DNA of 64,000 nucleotides. Origin: Streptomyces sp. NBC_00286. Its GTDB lineage: Bacteria; Actinomycetota; Actinomycetes; Streptomycetales; Streptomycetaceae. The position numbers were made by a program, and so were the translations under genes. Shown piece after piece: positions 1 through 8,801 of the stretch. The stretch covers positions 992,001 through 1,056,000 of the forward strand of contig NZ_CP108054.1 of NCBI RefSeq assembly GCF_036173125.1, given 5' to 3'. The notes under the pieces were generated by a model. It saw only the letters and a program-made list of their open reading frames with translations, had not been told where the DNA came from and searched no databases. The stretch's first letter is position 1. Each line of letters begins with the position of its first letter.

Positions 1-483
1 GTGCACGCTGTCGACGCGGGTCTGGGGCACCCGGCGGCCGACCGAGACGGCGACGGTGCGGTGGCCGAGGGCGTCGAGGTCCGCGGCTGCCATGTCGGGG
101 CCCAGCAGGATGACCGCCTCGCAGCGATGGCTGAGCAGGGCCTCGACGGCTTTCACCTCGCTCCTGGCCTGGCTGGTGGCGGAGAGCAGCACCTCGTAGC
201 CGAGTCGCTCGGCCTCGGGGTAGATGCCTTCGACCAGGTCGGCCTGGAAGGTCTGGTGGACGGTGAACATCACGCCGAGTGTGCGGCTGCGGCCGCGGGC
301 CAGCAGCCGCGCGGCGTTGTCGGGGCGGTAGCCGATCTCGTCGGCGACGCGCAAGACGCGCTCGCGGGTTTCCTGGCTCGCTCCCGGCTGGTCGCGGAAG
401 ATGATCGAGACGAGCGCCCTGGATACGCCCGCCTTCTCGGCGACGTCCACCATCGTGGGCCGCTGTTTGCCCGGTCCGCTCAC
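1..483 (-). CDS. LacI-family transcriptional repressor (3' part beyond window)
   Basis: Reading the minus strand from GTG at 483 gives an N-terminal LacI helix-turn-helix (VDVAEKAGVS followed by ALVSIIF and the hinge-type YRPDNAARLLARGRSRT), then the start of the periplasmic-binding-protein-like sensor domain (LGVMFTVHQTF, MAAADLDALG). Only the first 161 codons lie in the window. It is divergent from the isomerase/transporter/dehydrogenase operon at 684 and most likely represses it, sensing a sugar or polyol. A perfect palindrome at 585-600 between the two genes is the probable operator. The GTG start follows an AGGT-type ribosome site. The role is inferred from family and position. Confidence 0.9.
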   Translation of the reverse strand, partial: MSGPGKQRPTMVDVAEKAGVSRALVSIIFRDQPGASQETRERVLRVADEIGYRPDNAARLLARGRSRTLGVMFTVHQTFQADLVEGIYPEAERLGYEVLLSATSQARSEVKAVEALLSHRCEAVILLGPDMAAADLDALGHRTVAVSVGRRVPQTRVDSVH

Positions 484-548
484 CTGTTGACCTACCCTTC
501 GACGCGCCCACTTTACGGGCAGCCCGGAAATCTCCCGGCAACAAGCTA

Positions 549-600
549 TTGACATGACATTTGGACAGGGGTCATCGTACTCGCACTAGCGCGCGCTAGT
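549..600 (+). promoter_or_regulatory. Promoter with perfect 16-bp LacI operator palindrome
   Basis: A consensus -35 TTGACA sits at 549-554 with a weak -10-like CATCGT at 573-578. The perfect palindrome ACTAGCGCGCGCTAGT spans 585-600, where transcription of the 684 operon would begin. LacI-family operators are CG-centred palindromes of this kind, and the neighbouring gene is a LacI regulator, so operator function is inferred. The -10 assignment is uncertain. Confidence 0.6.
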
Positions 601-683
601 AGAGCGCGTCAGTTGAGCTTTTCCGCTGGCCACCCACGGGGCTTCCCCCACCCCACCTGTTCCCTCTCCGAAGGACGTGCACC

Positions 684-1637
684 ATGGCAACGACGCCGTC
701 CCCCCTCCGCACCGTCGTGGGCAACCTGTGTCTCGGCTCGGCCCCCGACTCGTGGGGCGTCTGGTTTCCCGAGGACGAGCACCAAGTCCCGTACACCCGC
801 TTCCTCGACGAGCTGGCCGGGGCCGGTTACGAGTGGCTGGAGCTGGGCCCGTACGGCTATCTGCCCACCGAACCAGCCGTACTGGCCGAGGAGTTGGCCG
901 TACGCGGCCTGAAGGTCTCCGGCGGCACCGCGTTCGGCGCGCTGCACCGCCCGGAGGCCTGGGACGCCATGCTCGCCCATGTCCGGCAGGTGGCCGCGCT
1001 GACCGCCGCCGCGGGTGCCCACCACCTTGTCTTCATCCCGCCGATGTACCGGGACGAGAAGACCGGCGGCTTCACCGAGTCGCCCGAGCTGACCGCCGGG
1101 CAGTGGGCCGGCTTCGGCAAGGCCGCCGACCGGCTCGGCAAGCTCCTCCTCGACGAGTACGACGTACACCTGGTCATCCACCCGCACGCGGACAGCCACA
1201 TCCAGACGCAGCCGGAGATCGAGCGGCTGCTGAACGAGTCCGACTCCCGCTACACCAACCTTTGCCTGGACACCGGGCACGTGGCCTACGGCGGCGGGGA
1301 CAACCTCGACCTGATCCGCCGGTACGGGGAGCGGGTCGGCTACGTCCACATCAAGCAGATGGACCCGGAAATCCTCGCCCAAGTGACCGCCGAGAACCTC
1401 TCCTTCGGCGAAGCCGTCAAGCGCGGCGTGTGCGTGTCGCCCCCGGCCGGGGTGCCGAAGCCGGACGACATCGTCGCCCAACTCGCCGAGCTGGAAGCCG
1501 AGTTGTTCGTGATCGTCGAGCAGGACCTGTACCCGTGCGCTCCCGAGGTGCCGCTGCCCATCGCGGTGAGCACGCGGGAGTACCTGGCCGACTGCGGACT
1601 GGCGGGTACCCGGCGCCCCGCCCGCGACGCCAAGTAA
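684..1637 (+). CDS. Sugar phosphate isomerase/epimerase, IolE-like TIM barrel
   Basis: This is a 317-residue AP-endonuclease-2/xylose-isomerase-like TIM barrel. The N-terminal SAPDSWGVWF segment and the metal-site pattern (IHPHAD near residue 171, LDTGHV near 195, HIKQMDP near 223, IVEQD near 277) are typical of inosose dehydratase-like and hydroxypyruvate isomerase-like enzymes. It is the first gene of a five-gene regulon with the MFS porter, a Gfo/Idh/MocA dehydrogenase and a second isomerase, which suggests dehydration or isomerisation of an oxidised cyclitol or hexose. The start has AAGGA at about 671. The exact substrate cannot be read from the sequence; myo-inositol is the leading guess. 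Confidence 0.85.
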   Translation: MATTPSPLRTVVGNLCLGSAPDSWGVWFPEDEHQVPYTRFLDELAGAGYEWLELGPYGYLPTEPAVLAEELAVRGLKVSGGTAFGALHRPEAWDAMLAHVRQVAALTAAAGAHHLVFIPPMYRDEKTGGFTESPELTAGQWAGFGKAADRLGKLLLDEYDVHLVIHPHADSHIQTQPEIERLLNESDSRYTNLCLDTGHVAYGGGDNLDLIRRYGERVGYVHIKQMDPEILAQVTAENLSFGEAVKRGVCVSPPAGVPKPDDIVAQLAELEAELFVIVEQDLYPCAPEVPLPIAVSTREYLADCGLAGTRRPARDAK

Positions 1638-1646
1638 GGGGAGACC

Positions 1647-3080
1647 ATGGACGTCAGTAAGGACACGACCCAGACCCCCGCGCCCGCCACCGCCGTCCCG
1701 GACGACGCCCCGCCCACCGTCAAACGGCGGCTGCGGGTCATCACGCTCATCGCCACCTTCGGCGGACTGCTCTTCGGTTACGACACCGGCGTCATCAACG
1801 GCGCCCTGCCGTACATGACCGACGACCTCGGCCTGACCCCGTTCACCGAGGGCATGGTCACCAGCTCGCTCCTCCTCGGTGCCGCGCTCGGCGCCGTCAC
1901 CGGCGGCCGCCTGTCGGACGGGCGCGGCCGGCGCCGCGCCATTCTCATCCTCGCCGTGCTGTTCTTCGTCGGCGCGCTCGGCTGCACCCTCGCCCCGAAC
2001 ACGGCGATCATGGTCGTGGCCCGGTTCGTGCTCGGCCTCGCGGTCGGCGGCGCCTCGGTGACCGTGCCGGTCTACCTCGCGGAGGTCTCGCCCGCCGAGC
2101 GGCGCGGCGCCCTGGTCACCCGTAACGAACTCATGATCGTCAGCGGGCAGTTGCTCGCGTTTACGTCGAACGCGATCATCGCGCAGGTGGGCGGGGAGTC
2201 CGGAGGCGTCTGGCGCTGGATGCTGGTGATCGCCACCATCCCGGCCGTCGTGCTCTGGTTCGGCATGCTGGTGATGCCCGAGAGCCCGCGCTGGCTGGCC
2301 TCCCAGAGCCGCTTCGGCGAAGCACTGGAGGTGCTCAAGCAGGTGCGGTCCCAGCAGCGGGCCGAGGCCGAGCTGGCGGAGGTGTCCGCGCTGGCCGTCA
2401 AGGACGAGCAGGAGAAGCTCGGCGGCTGGCAGGACATGAAGAGCACGCCCTGGGTGCGCAAGCTGATGTTCGTCGGCTTCGGCATCGCGATCGTGCAGCA
2501 GATCACCGGCGTGAACACGATCATGTACTACGGCACGCAGATCCTCACCGACGCCGGTTTCGCCGCGGACAGCGCGCTCACCGCGAACATCGCCAACGGT
2601 GTGATCTCGGTGCTGGCGACCTTCGTCGGCATCTGGCTGCTGGGCCGAGTGGCGCGCCGCCCGATGCTGATGGCCGGTCAGATGGGCACGACGGCTGCTC
2701 TGTTGCTGATCGGCGTCTTCTCCTTGGTACTGCCCTCGGGTGATGGCCGGGCGTACGCCGTGCTCGCCATGACCGTCACCTTCCTGGCCTTCCAGCAGGG
2801 CGCGATCTCGCCGGTGACCTGGCTGATGCTGTCGGAGATCTTCCCGATGCGGATGCGCGGCTTCGGGATGGGTGTCGCGGCCGTGGTGCTGTGGCTGACC
2901 AACTTCGTGATCGGCCTGGTCTTCCCGTCGCTGGTCGACGGGATCGGGATCTCCAACACCTTCTTCCTCTTCGTGCTGGCGGGCCTGTTCTCGCTGGCCT
3001 TCGTGAAGCGCTACGTCCCCGAGACAAAGGGCCGCACGCTCGAGACGCTGGAAGCGGAGCTCAAGGCCCGCTACTCCTGA
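1647..3080 (+). CDS. MFS sugar/polyol transporter (sugar porter family)
   Basis: The 477-residue membrane protein has 12 predicted transmembrane segments and the sugar-porter signatures: GYDTGVINGAL in helix 1, GRLSDGRGRRRA in the first cytoplasmic loop, PESPRWL before the central loop, QQITGVNTIMYY in helix 7 and PETKGRTLE near the C-terminus. These place it with inositol/glucose/xylose proton symporters such as IolT and GlcP. It begins 10 bp after the isomerase stop and is evidently co-transcribed with it. The context indicates uptake of the substrate handled by the neighbouring dehydrogenase and isomerases, probably an inositol or a related polyol. Confidence 0.93.
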   Translation: MDVSKDTTQTPAPATAVPDDAPPTVKRRLRVITLIATFGGLLFGYDTGVINGALPYMTDDLGLTPFTEGMVTSSLLLGAALGAVTGGRLSDGRGRRRAILILAVLFFVGALGCTLAPNTAIMVVARFVLGLAVGGASVTVPVYLAEVSPAERRGALVTRNELMIVSGQLLAFTSNAIIAQVGGESGGVWRWMLVIATIPAVVLWFGMLVMPESPRWLASQSRFGEALEVLKQVRSQQRAEAELAEVSALAVKDEQEKLGGWQDMKSTPWVRKLMFVGFGIAIVQQITGVNTIMYYGTQILTDAGFAADSALTANIANGVISVLATFVGIWLLGRVARRPMLMAGQMGTTAALLLIGVFSLVLPSGDGRAYAVLAMTVTFLAFQQGAISPVTWLMLSEIFPMRMRGFGMGVAAVVLWLTNFVIGLVFPSLVDGIGISNTFFLFVLAGLFSLAFVKRYVPETKGRTLETLEAELKARYS

Positions 3081-3142
3081 CCTCCTCCCCCGTGGGCCGG
3101 TCCTGCACCCCGGCCCCGTAAACCCTTCGAAGGGATACGGCC

Positions 3143-4174
3143 ATGACCGTACGTGTAGGTGTCATCGGCACCGGAATGATCGGCCAGGACCACATCCGGC
3201 GCCTCACCGAGGTGGTCACCGGGGCCACCGTCACCGCCGTGACCGACCTGGACGCCGCCCGCGCCGCCGAGGTCGCCGCCGGCGTCGCCGCCACCGTCGG
3301 CGCCGCCGTGCTGCCGGACGGCGCCGCGCTGATCAATTCCCCCGACGTGGACGCCGTCCTCGTCACCTCCTGGGGCCCCACCCACTCCGAGCACGTGCTG
3401 AATGCCATCGCGGCCGGCAAGCCCGTGTTCTGCGAGAAGCCCCTCGCGACGACCGCCGAGGACTGTCTGCGCATCGTCGAGGCCGAGCGCGCGCATGGCA
3501 GTCGCCTGGTGCAGGTGGGCTTCATGCGCCGCTTCGACCCCGGCTATCGCCAGATGAAGGAGGTCCTCGCGGCCGGCGAACTCGGCGCCCCGCTGATGGT
3601 GCACTGCGCCCACCGCAACCCCACGGTTCCCGACGCGTACCACTCCGCGATGGCGGCGCAGGACACCGCGGTCCACGAGATCGACGTACTGCGCTGGCTG
3701 CTCGACGACGAGATCGTCTCCGCCCAGGTGGTCACTCCGCGTGCCACGAGCAAGCGGTTCACGCATCTCAAAGACCCGCAGATCATGATCTTCGAGACCG
3801 TGCACGGGGTGCGTATCGACCTCGAGGTCTTCGTCAACTGCCAGTACGGCTACGACATCCAGTGCGAGGTCGTCGGCGAGGACGGCCTGGTCCGGCTGCC
3901 CGACCCGGCCGCCGTGGGCGTCCGCACCGTGGCCCGGCACAGCACGGCCGTCATGCAGGACTGGAAAGTCCGCTTCGCTGAGGCCTTCGACACCGAGTTC
4001 CGCGAGTGGATCGCCTCGGTCGCGACGGGTGCCGAGCCCACCGGCCCGTCCGCCTGGGACGGCTACGCCGCCACCGTCATCACCGACGCCGCCGTCCGCT
4101 CCCTGGAGTCCGACGGCACCGTCGTCTCCGCCGACATGAAGCCCCGCCCCGCGTTCTACGGAGGTACCGCGTGA
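3143..4174 (+). CDS. Gfo/Idh/MocA oxidoreductase, probable inositol 2-dehydrogenase
   Basis: The 343-residue protein has an N-terminal Rossmann fold ([14 protein letters not shown], residues 5-18), the family EKP motif (CEKPLATT near 98) and the catalytic-type [10 protein letters not shown] segment near 176. These match NAD-dependent myo-inositol/scyllo-inositol dehydrogenases (IolG) and the wider Gfo/Idh/MocA family. It lies downstream of the sugar porter and overlaps the next isomerase by 4 bp, so the products probably oxidise then dehydrate or isomerise one imported polyol. IolG is the most likely identity but the substrate is inferred. Confidence 0.88.
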   Translation: MTVRVGVIGTGMIGQDHIRRLTEVVTGATVTAVTDLDAARAAEVAAGVAATVGAAVLPDGAALINSPDVDAVLVTSWGPTHSEHVLNAIAAGKPVFCEKPLATTAEDCLRIVEAERAHGSRLVQVGFMRRFDPGYRQMKEVLAAGELGAPLMVHCAHRNPTVPDAYHSAMAAQDTAVHEIDVLRWLLDDEIVSAQVVTPRATSKRFTHLKDPQIMIFETVHGVRIDLEVFVNCQYGYDIQCEVVGEDGLVRLPDPAAVGVRTVARHSTAVMQDWKVRFAEAFDTEFREWIASVATGAEPTGPSAWDGYAATVITDAAVRSLESDGTVVSADMKPRPAFYGGTA

Positions 4175-5040
4175 AAATCGCGCTCGACCCTTATATGTTC
4201 CGCCATCTGTCGATCGACGACATGGTGCGTACGGTCGCCGAACTCGGCTATGAGTACCTCGAGTTGTCCCCGCGCGACGACTTCATGCCGTTCTTCCTGC
4301 ACCCGCGGGCGGACGACGAGCGCGTCGCCTCGTTCAAGAAATCCCTGCGCACGCACGGTGTCCAGCTGTCCTCGGTGCTGCCGCTGTACAAGTGGTCCTC
4401 GCCCGACGAGACCGAGCGGCAGACCGCCGTACGGTACTGGAAGCGGATGATCGAGATCACCGTGGACCTCGAATGTCCGCTGATGAACTCGGAGTTCAAC
4501 GGCCGCCCGGAGCGCGCCGCCGAGAGCGAGTCCGCCTTCTGGCGCTCGCTGGATGAACTGCTGCCGGTGTTCGAGCGCGAAGGCATCGCTCTGAACCTGG
4601 AGGCCCACCCGGACGATTTCTGCGAGGAGAACACGCCCGCGGTCAACCTGGTCCGCGCGATCAACAAGCCCTGGGTGAACTACCTTTACTGCGCCCCGCA
4701 CACCTTCCACCTGTCCGGCCCCTCCGAGGTAGGTGCGGACATCGCGGCGATGATGCGTTACGCGGGCGACAAGCTGCAGCACGTACACATCGCGGACTCC
4801 TTCAACCACAAGGGCTCCAGCGGTCTGCGCTACATCCTCAACCCGCCGGGCACCCCGGCCCGTATCCACCAGCACCTGGACATCGGCCAGGGCGAGGTCG
4901 ACTGGGACACCTTCTTCGGCACCCTCCGCGAACTGAACTTCGACGGCGTCGCCACGTCCTGCGTCTTCGCCTGGGAGGAACGGGCCCGCGATTCCTCGGC
5001 GTTCATGCTGGACCGCATCAGGAAGGAGCTGGCGGGCTGA
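4171..5040 (+). CDS. Sugar phosphate isomerase/epimerase (TIM barrel)
   Basis: The 289-residue TIM barrel of the xylose isomerase-like superfamily starts at GTG 4171, which overlaps the stop of the dehydrogenase (GTGA) and follows GGAGG about 8 bp upstream. Longer reading into the upstream gene is rejected on that basis. Metal-ligand-type motifs are visible at MNSEFNG (near 106), LEAHPDDF (near 142), [10 protein letters not shown] (near 202) and the C-terminal CVFAWEE. The second isomerase in the operon is different from the first, as in inositol and rare-sugar pathways with sequential dehydratase and isomerase steps. Confidence 0.87.
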   Translation: MKIALDPYMFRHLSIDDMVRTVAELGYEYLELSPRDDFMPFFLHPRADDERVASFKKSLRTHGVQLSSVLPLYKWSSPDETERQTAVRYWKRMIEITVDLECPLMNSEFNGRPERAAESESAFWRSLDELLPVFEREGIALNLEAHPDDFCEENTPAVNLVRAINKPWVNYLYCAPHTFHLSGPSEVGADIAAMMRYAGDKLQHVHIADSFNHKGSSGLRYILNPPGTPARIHQHLDIGQGEVDWDTFFGTLRELNFDGVATSCVFAWEERARDSSAFMLDRIRKELAG

Positions 5041-5064
5041 GAACGGGCGGCGGGGCAAGGCGTC

Positions 5065-5135
5065 GCCTTCCCGCCTTCCCGCCTTCCCGGCTTCCCGGCT
5101 TCCCGGCTTCCCGGCTTCCCGGCTTCCCGGCTTTC
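5065..5135. repeat. 8-bp tandem repeat, about nine copies
   Basis: Three copies of GCCTTCCC (5065-5088) are followed by five copies of GGCTTCCC (5089-5128) and a degenerate last unit GGCTTTC (5129-5135). The two unit types differ at one base, so the array looks like slippage expansion. It lies between the stop of the isomerase operon and the terminator hairpin, outside any gene. Units of 8 bp in an intergenic C/T-rich tract are likely to vary in copy number between strains. Confidence 0.9.
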
Positions 5136-5140
5136 GGTGA

Positions 5141-5184
5141 AGCGCTCTGCGTACCTCGTACACCGCGGTATGCAGAGCGCTTTT
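5141..5184 (+). terminator. Rho-independent-type terminator
   Basis: A 15-bp stem (5141-5155 with 5167-5181, one G-U pair) encloses an 11-nt loop and is followed by TTTT. It closes the catabolic operon ending at 5040 and insulates the sigma-factor gene at 5363. The 5185-5362 leader that follows holds no ORF and no motif that I recognise. Confidence 0.85.
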
Positions 5185-5362
5185 GTGCGATCGATTCCAA
5201 CTCCTGGCCGCCACATGCCCTCCCCAGGAGCGGGCAAGTCGCGTCGTGGGCACCCAGAGTGGGCATGTGTGAGCCAGACCACATGCCGGGGGTGCATAGC
5301 GAGGCAGGGTCCAGTGCCTTTATTGAAGGTGTAGGGGCGTGCGGGGGTAAGGGACAACGCTG

Positions 5363-5869
5363 ATGGGGCAGTTGCGGGCCGACGAGTTCGACCGGTTCGT
5401 GGCGGCTCGGTGGTCGGCGTTGCTTCACCTGGCGCGGCTGCTCACCGGCGGAGACCGGCACCGGGCGGAGGATCTGCTGCAGGAGGCGTTGGTCAAGCTG
5501 TGGTTTGCCTGGCCGAAGGTGGGCGAGCAGGCGCCCGAGGCATATGTGCGCAAGGTCCTGGCCCGTGCTGCGGCTCGCTCGGCTCGGCGTCGCTGGTGGG
5601 GCGAGCACCCCGTGGACCAGTTGCCCGATCCGCCCGAGGTGGGGGATGAGACCGCCGCCGTGGATGAACGGACTCGGTTGGAGGCCGTGCTGGCGTTGTT
5701 GCCGGCGCGGCAGCGGGCCGCGGTGGTGCTGCGCTACTACCAGGACCTGCCCGAGCGGGACGTCGCGGAGGTGCTGGGGTGTCCCGTGGGTACCGCCCGT
5801 TCGCTGACGGCACGCGGCGTTGCACGGTTGCGGCAGCTTCTGGCTGAGGCAGTCGAGCCGGTGGAGTGA
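5363..5869 (+). CDS. SigE-family ECF RNA polymerase sigma factor
   Basis: The 168-residue protein has sigma region 2 (FDRFVAARWSALLHLARLLTG, then the DLLQEALVKLW helix, residues 8-50) and region 4 (LALLPARQRAAVVLRYYQDLPERDVAEVLGC, then a recognition helix VGTARSLTARG, residues 110-155). The size and the region 2 opening are typical of actinobacterial SigE-family sigma-70 proteins. The next gene starts within a few bases and encodes a single-pass membrane protein, the usual arrangement for a sigma factor and its regulator. Target promoters are unknown. Confidence 0.92.
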   Translation: MGQLRADEFDRFVAARWSALLHLARLLTGGDRHRAEDLLQEALVKLWFAWPKVGEQAPEAYVRKVLARAAARSARRRWWGEHPVDQLPDPPEVGDETAAVDERTRLEAVLALLPARQRAAVVLRYYQDLPERDVAEVLGCPVGTARSLTARGVARLRQLLAEAVEPVE

Positions 5870-5880
5870 AGAAGGGAGCC

Positions 5881-6378
5881 ATGGATCACTTCGAGCAGGA
5901 GCTGGCGCGGATGATGCGTGACAGCCAAGAGGACGCGCCCTATGAGGAGCGGCACCGAGACCGGCTGCAAGCGGGCGTTCGCGCCCGGCGGCGGGCCCGG
6001 GCGGCCTGGATGGCCACCGGATCCGTACTGACCGTCGCCGGACTTGGAGTCGGACTGGTGGTCCTGCCGAGCTCTTTCGCTCAGGGCGGCGGGCCTGTCG
6101 GCCCTCAGCCCCGCCCGGTCACCTCTGCCGAGTCGCTCCCGACGTCGTCGACGGCCCACCCGGCCTCCACCGCCAAGGGGGTGCCGATGCCGACCTGCAC
6201 GTCGGCTGCTGGTCCGGTGCCGATGCCGTCGACGGCCCGTCCCGCCTCTCCCACCTCCACGGCCAAGGAGGTGCCGATGCCGACCTGCACGTCAACTACC
6301 AGGCCGGCGCCGATGCCGTACCGCCCCTCGGCCCCCGAGCCGGTCCCGATGCCGACACGAACCTCAACCACCAGGTAG
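5881..6378 (+). CDS. Putative membrane partner of the sigma factor, with MPT repeats
   Basis: About 165 residues: a charged cytoplasmic N-terminus (DHFEQELARMMRDSQEDAPY), one transmembrane helix (AWMATGSVLTVAGLGVGLVV, about 44-66), then a low-complexity extracytoplasmic tail with VPMPTCTS / VPMPTRTS repeats rich in Pro, Thr, Ser and three Cys. A GTG at 5866 is in frame, but ATG 5881 has a GAAGGGAG ribosome site and is preferred. Position and topology suggest an anti-sigma or sigma-regulator role, but no zinc-finger HxxxCxxC motif is present. The Thr/Pro-rich tail looks like a mannosylation substrate; the Pmt gene follows at once. Confidence 0.7.
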   Translation: MDHFEQELARMMRDSQEDAPYEERHRDRLQAGVRARRRARAAWMATGSVLTVAGLGVGLVVLPSSFAQGGGPVGPQPRPVTSAESLPTSSTAHPASTAKGVPMPTCTSAAGPVPMPSTARPASPTSTAKEVPMPTCTSTTRPAPMPYRPSAPEPVPMPTRTSTTR

Positions 6379-6484
6379 CGCCTCGGCCAGCTGTACACGG
6401 TCCCGATGGGCGGGGCTGTCTGAGCCGGCGTGAAGACCACCGACCGCCGGGCAGCTGATCCCCGCTTGTCCCGCGCTCGACGAG

Positions 6485-8224
6485 TTGAAAGCTGGCCACG
6501 TGATCCGTGAGAACGCGCCCGCGTTTGCCGACGTGCAGCGGAAGGGGGCGGATTGTCGGCCGACCTCCTGGGAGCGGCGGCTGCGCGGCTTCGGGTACGT
6601 CGGGCGGCCGTGTACGTCCGTGCGCGACCGCCTGGTGGTGCCGTTTCCCGAGCCCGGGTCACGGCTGTGGCGCATGCTCAGTCTGTCCCCGATGGCGGCG
6701 GGCCGGCTGGCGCGCTGGTCGGGGTGGGGCGGGCCGCTGCTGGTGGCGCTCCTTGCCGGGCTGTCGCGCTTTTGGCGTCTGGGCAGCCCGCACGACTTCG
6801 TCTTCGACGAGACTTACTACGCCAAGGACGCCTGGTCCTTGCTGCGGCTCGGCTACGAGGGCACCTGGCCGGACCGTAAGATCGCCGACCCGCAGGTCCT
6901 GGCCGACCCCCAGGTGATCGCGCTCTCCGACACCGGGGCCTTCCTCGCGCACCCGCCGATGGGCAAGTGGGTGATCGCCGTCGGCGAGGGGATGTTCGGC
7001 CTCGACCCGTTCGGCTGGCGCTTCATGACGGCGGTTCTGGGCACGCTGTCGGTGCTGATGCTGTGCCGGATAGGCCGCCGCCTGTTCCGTTCGACGGTGC
7101 TGGGCTGCCTGGCCGGTGCGCTGATGGCGGTGGACGGTCTGCACTACGTGATGAGCCGCACCGCCCTGCTCGACCTCGTCGCCATGTTCTTCGTCCTGGC
7201 GGCGTTCGGCTGCCTGCTCATCGACCGGGACCGGGCGCGGGCCCGGCTCGCGGCGGCCTTGTCGGTGGCTGAGGACGGTCACGTACGTCCGGACCGGGAC
7301 ACCGGCGACCGCGCCGCGACGGGAGCGCGTCCATGGCGCCTGGCAGCCGGCGTCTTCCTGGGACTGGCGGCCTCCACCAAATGGAACGGCCTGTATTTCC
7401 TGGCCTGCTTCCTCATCCTGACCCTGCTGTGGGACGTCGCCGCCCGCCGTATCGCAGGGGCACGCCACCCGTACCGGGCGGTGCTGCGCAAGGACCTCGG
7501 CTGGTCGGTGGTGTCCCTCGTTCCGGTCGCTGTGGTGACGTATCTGGCGACGTGGACCGGTTGGTTCCTGTCCGACGACGGCTACGGGCGGCACTGGGCG
7601 GACGGCCGCGGCGGCACCTGGTCATGGATCCCGGCCCCGCTGCGCGGCCTGTGGCACTACGAGTACAGCGTCTACCAGTTCAACGTAGGACTGCACACTC
7701 CGCACAAGTACGAGTCAAATCCCTGGAGTTGGCTGGTCCTCGGCCGTCCCGTGCTGTTCCACTACGAGTCGCCGAAACCCGGGGAGGACGGTTGCCGCGC
7801 GACGGCCGACTGCTCGCAGACGATCCTCGCCCTGGGCACACCGTTGCTGTGGTGGTCGGCCTGCTGCGCACTGGTGTATCTGCTCTTCCGGTGGGCGCTG
7901 CGCCGCGACTGGCGCGCGGGCGCCGTCCTGTGCGCTGTGGGTGCCGGTTATCTTCCCTGGTTCCTGTACCAGGACCGCACGATCTTCTCCTTCTACGCCG
8001 TCGTCTTCGTGCCGTACCTGTGCCTGGCCGTGGCGATGACGCTGGGCGCGCTCCTGGGTCCGCCGGGGGCGGATCAAAAGCGCCGCACACGGGGCGCGGT
8101 GGCTGCGGGCACGCTGCTGCTGCTCATCACCTGGAACTTCATCTACTTCTTCCCGATCTACACGGGCCTGACGATTCCGTATCCCAGCTGGCACACCCGA
8201 ATGTGGCTCGACACCTGGATCTGA
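6485..8224 (+). CDS. Dolichyl-phosphate-mannose-protein mannosyltransferase (Pmt)
   Basis: The 579-residue polytopic membrane protein belongs to glycosyltransferase family 39. The hallmark acidic loop FDETYYAKDAWS is near residue 101, followed by HPPMGKW near 157 and MSRTALLDLVAMFFV near 222. The soluble N-terminal segment with ERRLRGFGYVGRPCTSVRDRL agrees with other Streptomyces Pmt proteins, which supports the early start, although an in-frame GTG at 6501 is possible. Pmt transfers mannose from polyprenyl phosphate mannose to Ser/Thr of secreted proteins outside the membrane. The preceding sigma/membrane gene pair carries a Thr/Pro-rich exported tail, a plausible target. Confidence 0.93.
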   Translation: MKAGHVIRENAPAFADVQRKGADCRPTSWERRLRGFGYVGRPCTSVRDRLVVPFPEPGSRLWRMLSLSPMAAGRLARWSGWGGPLLVALLAGLSRFWRLGSPHDFVFDETYYAKDAWSLLRLGYEGTWPDRKIADPQVLADPQVIALSDTGAFLAHPPMGKWVIAVGEGMFGLDPFGWRFMTAVLGTLSVLMLCRIGRRLFRSTVLGCLAGALMAVDGLHYVMSRTALLDLVAMFFVLAAFGCLLIDRDRARARLAAALSVAEDGHVRPDRDTGDRAATGARPWRLAAGVFLGLAASTKWNGLYFLACFLILTLLWDVAARRIAGARHPYRAVLRKDLGWSVVSLVPVAVVTYLATWTGWFLSDDGYGRHWADGRGGTWSWIPAPLRGLWHYEYSVYQFNVGLHTPHKYESNPWSWLVLGRPVLFHYESPKPGEDGCRATADCSQTILALGTPLLWWSACCALVYLLFRWALRRDWRAGAVLCAVGAGYLPWFLYQDRTIFSFYAVVFVPYLCLAVAMTLGALLGPPGADQKRRTRGAVAAGTLLLLITWNFIYFFPIYTGLTIPYPSWHTRMWLDTWI

Positions 8225-8567
8225 ACTCCGTCCTCACGGTCTCCCACCGGTGTCGCGCCGTGGCTCACCCGAAACTGGCCACCGGCGCCAGGACGAACCG
8301 TGTCGTCGTCGAGCGGCCCCCGTGACCGGCACAGAGTCGCCCCGCCCCGGCAACACCGACCCAGGCGGCAGCAGCGAGCTGGCCGGTTGCCGTGAAAGAC
8401 GTGCCTCCGGCGGGGGCGCGGGCGAAGGCCGGGCTGCCTGCGACCACGCGCTGGTCGCCGCCGGGCTCAACATCGCGTCGGACACCGCAGGCCGTACCGG
8501 ACCGCCGCGGTGGGCACGGTCCTCAGTCCGCGTCCTCCGCCGACCGACGGTCACCACTGTTGGGCCC
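8225..8567. other. Intergenic region, no gene recognised
   Basis: This 343-bp gap lies between the Pmt stop and the small minus-strand gene. Reading frames cross it on both strands, but none shows a recognisable family motif, ribosome site or plausible codon pattern. Confidence 0.5.
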
Positions 8568-8801
8568 TCAGCCCCTTCGCACCTCGACGACTCGCCCTCG
8601 TTCGAGCATGATCCAGGTCGCTTGCCCCGCCTGCGGAAGATTCAGGTAGACCCACGCTTCCGACCGGCTCCGTCGCCACCCCCCAAGCCGTATGACGCTC
8701 GAATACGAGCCCAGGAACTGCTTCTCATTGATCGTTTTCGAGGGCCTTCCAAGTAGGCGTTTGACCTGCCTACGAGTCATCCCTACCTCAACCTCAGCCA
8801 T
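8568..8801 (-). CDS. Small SmpA/BamE-like hypothetical protein
   Basis: A 77-residue product beginning MAEVEVGMTRRQVKRLLGRP. The GMTRxQVxxLLGxP pattern is characteristic of SmpA/BamE-type and related small alpha-beta modules that bind proteins or lipids in cell envelopes, followed here by a short beta strand region (WVYLNL, TWIMLERGRVVEV). No signal peptide is visible, so envelope location is not supported. ATG 8780, preceded by GAGGT, would give a shorter 70-residue product. Function is unknown. Confidence 0.6.
   Translation of the reverse strand: MAEVEVGMTRRQVKRLLGRPSKTINEKQFLGSYSSVIRLGGWRRSRSEAWVYLNLPQAGQATWIMLERGRVVEVRRG

Noticed and set aside
1..552. 183-residue plus-strand product at the window start
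   Set aside because: It is the antisense of the LacI-family gene, whose helix-turn-helix reads clearly on the minus strand.
5065..5135. CRISPR-like array
   Set aside because: Units are 8 bp, contiguous and without spacers; no cas genes occur in the window.
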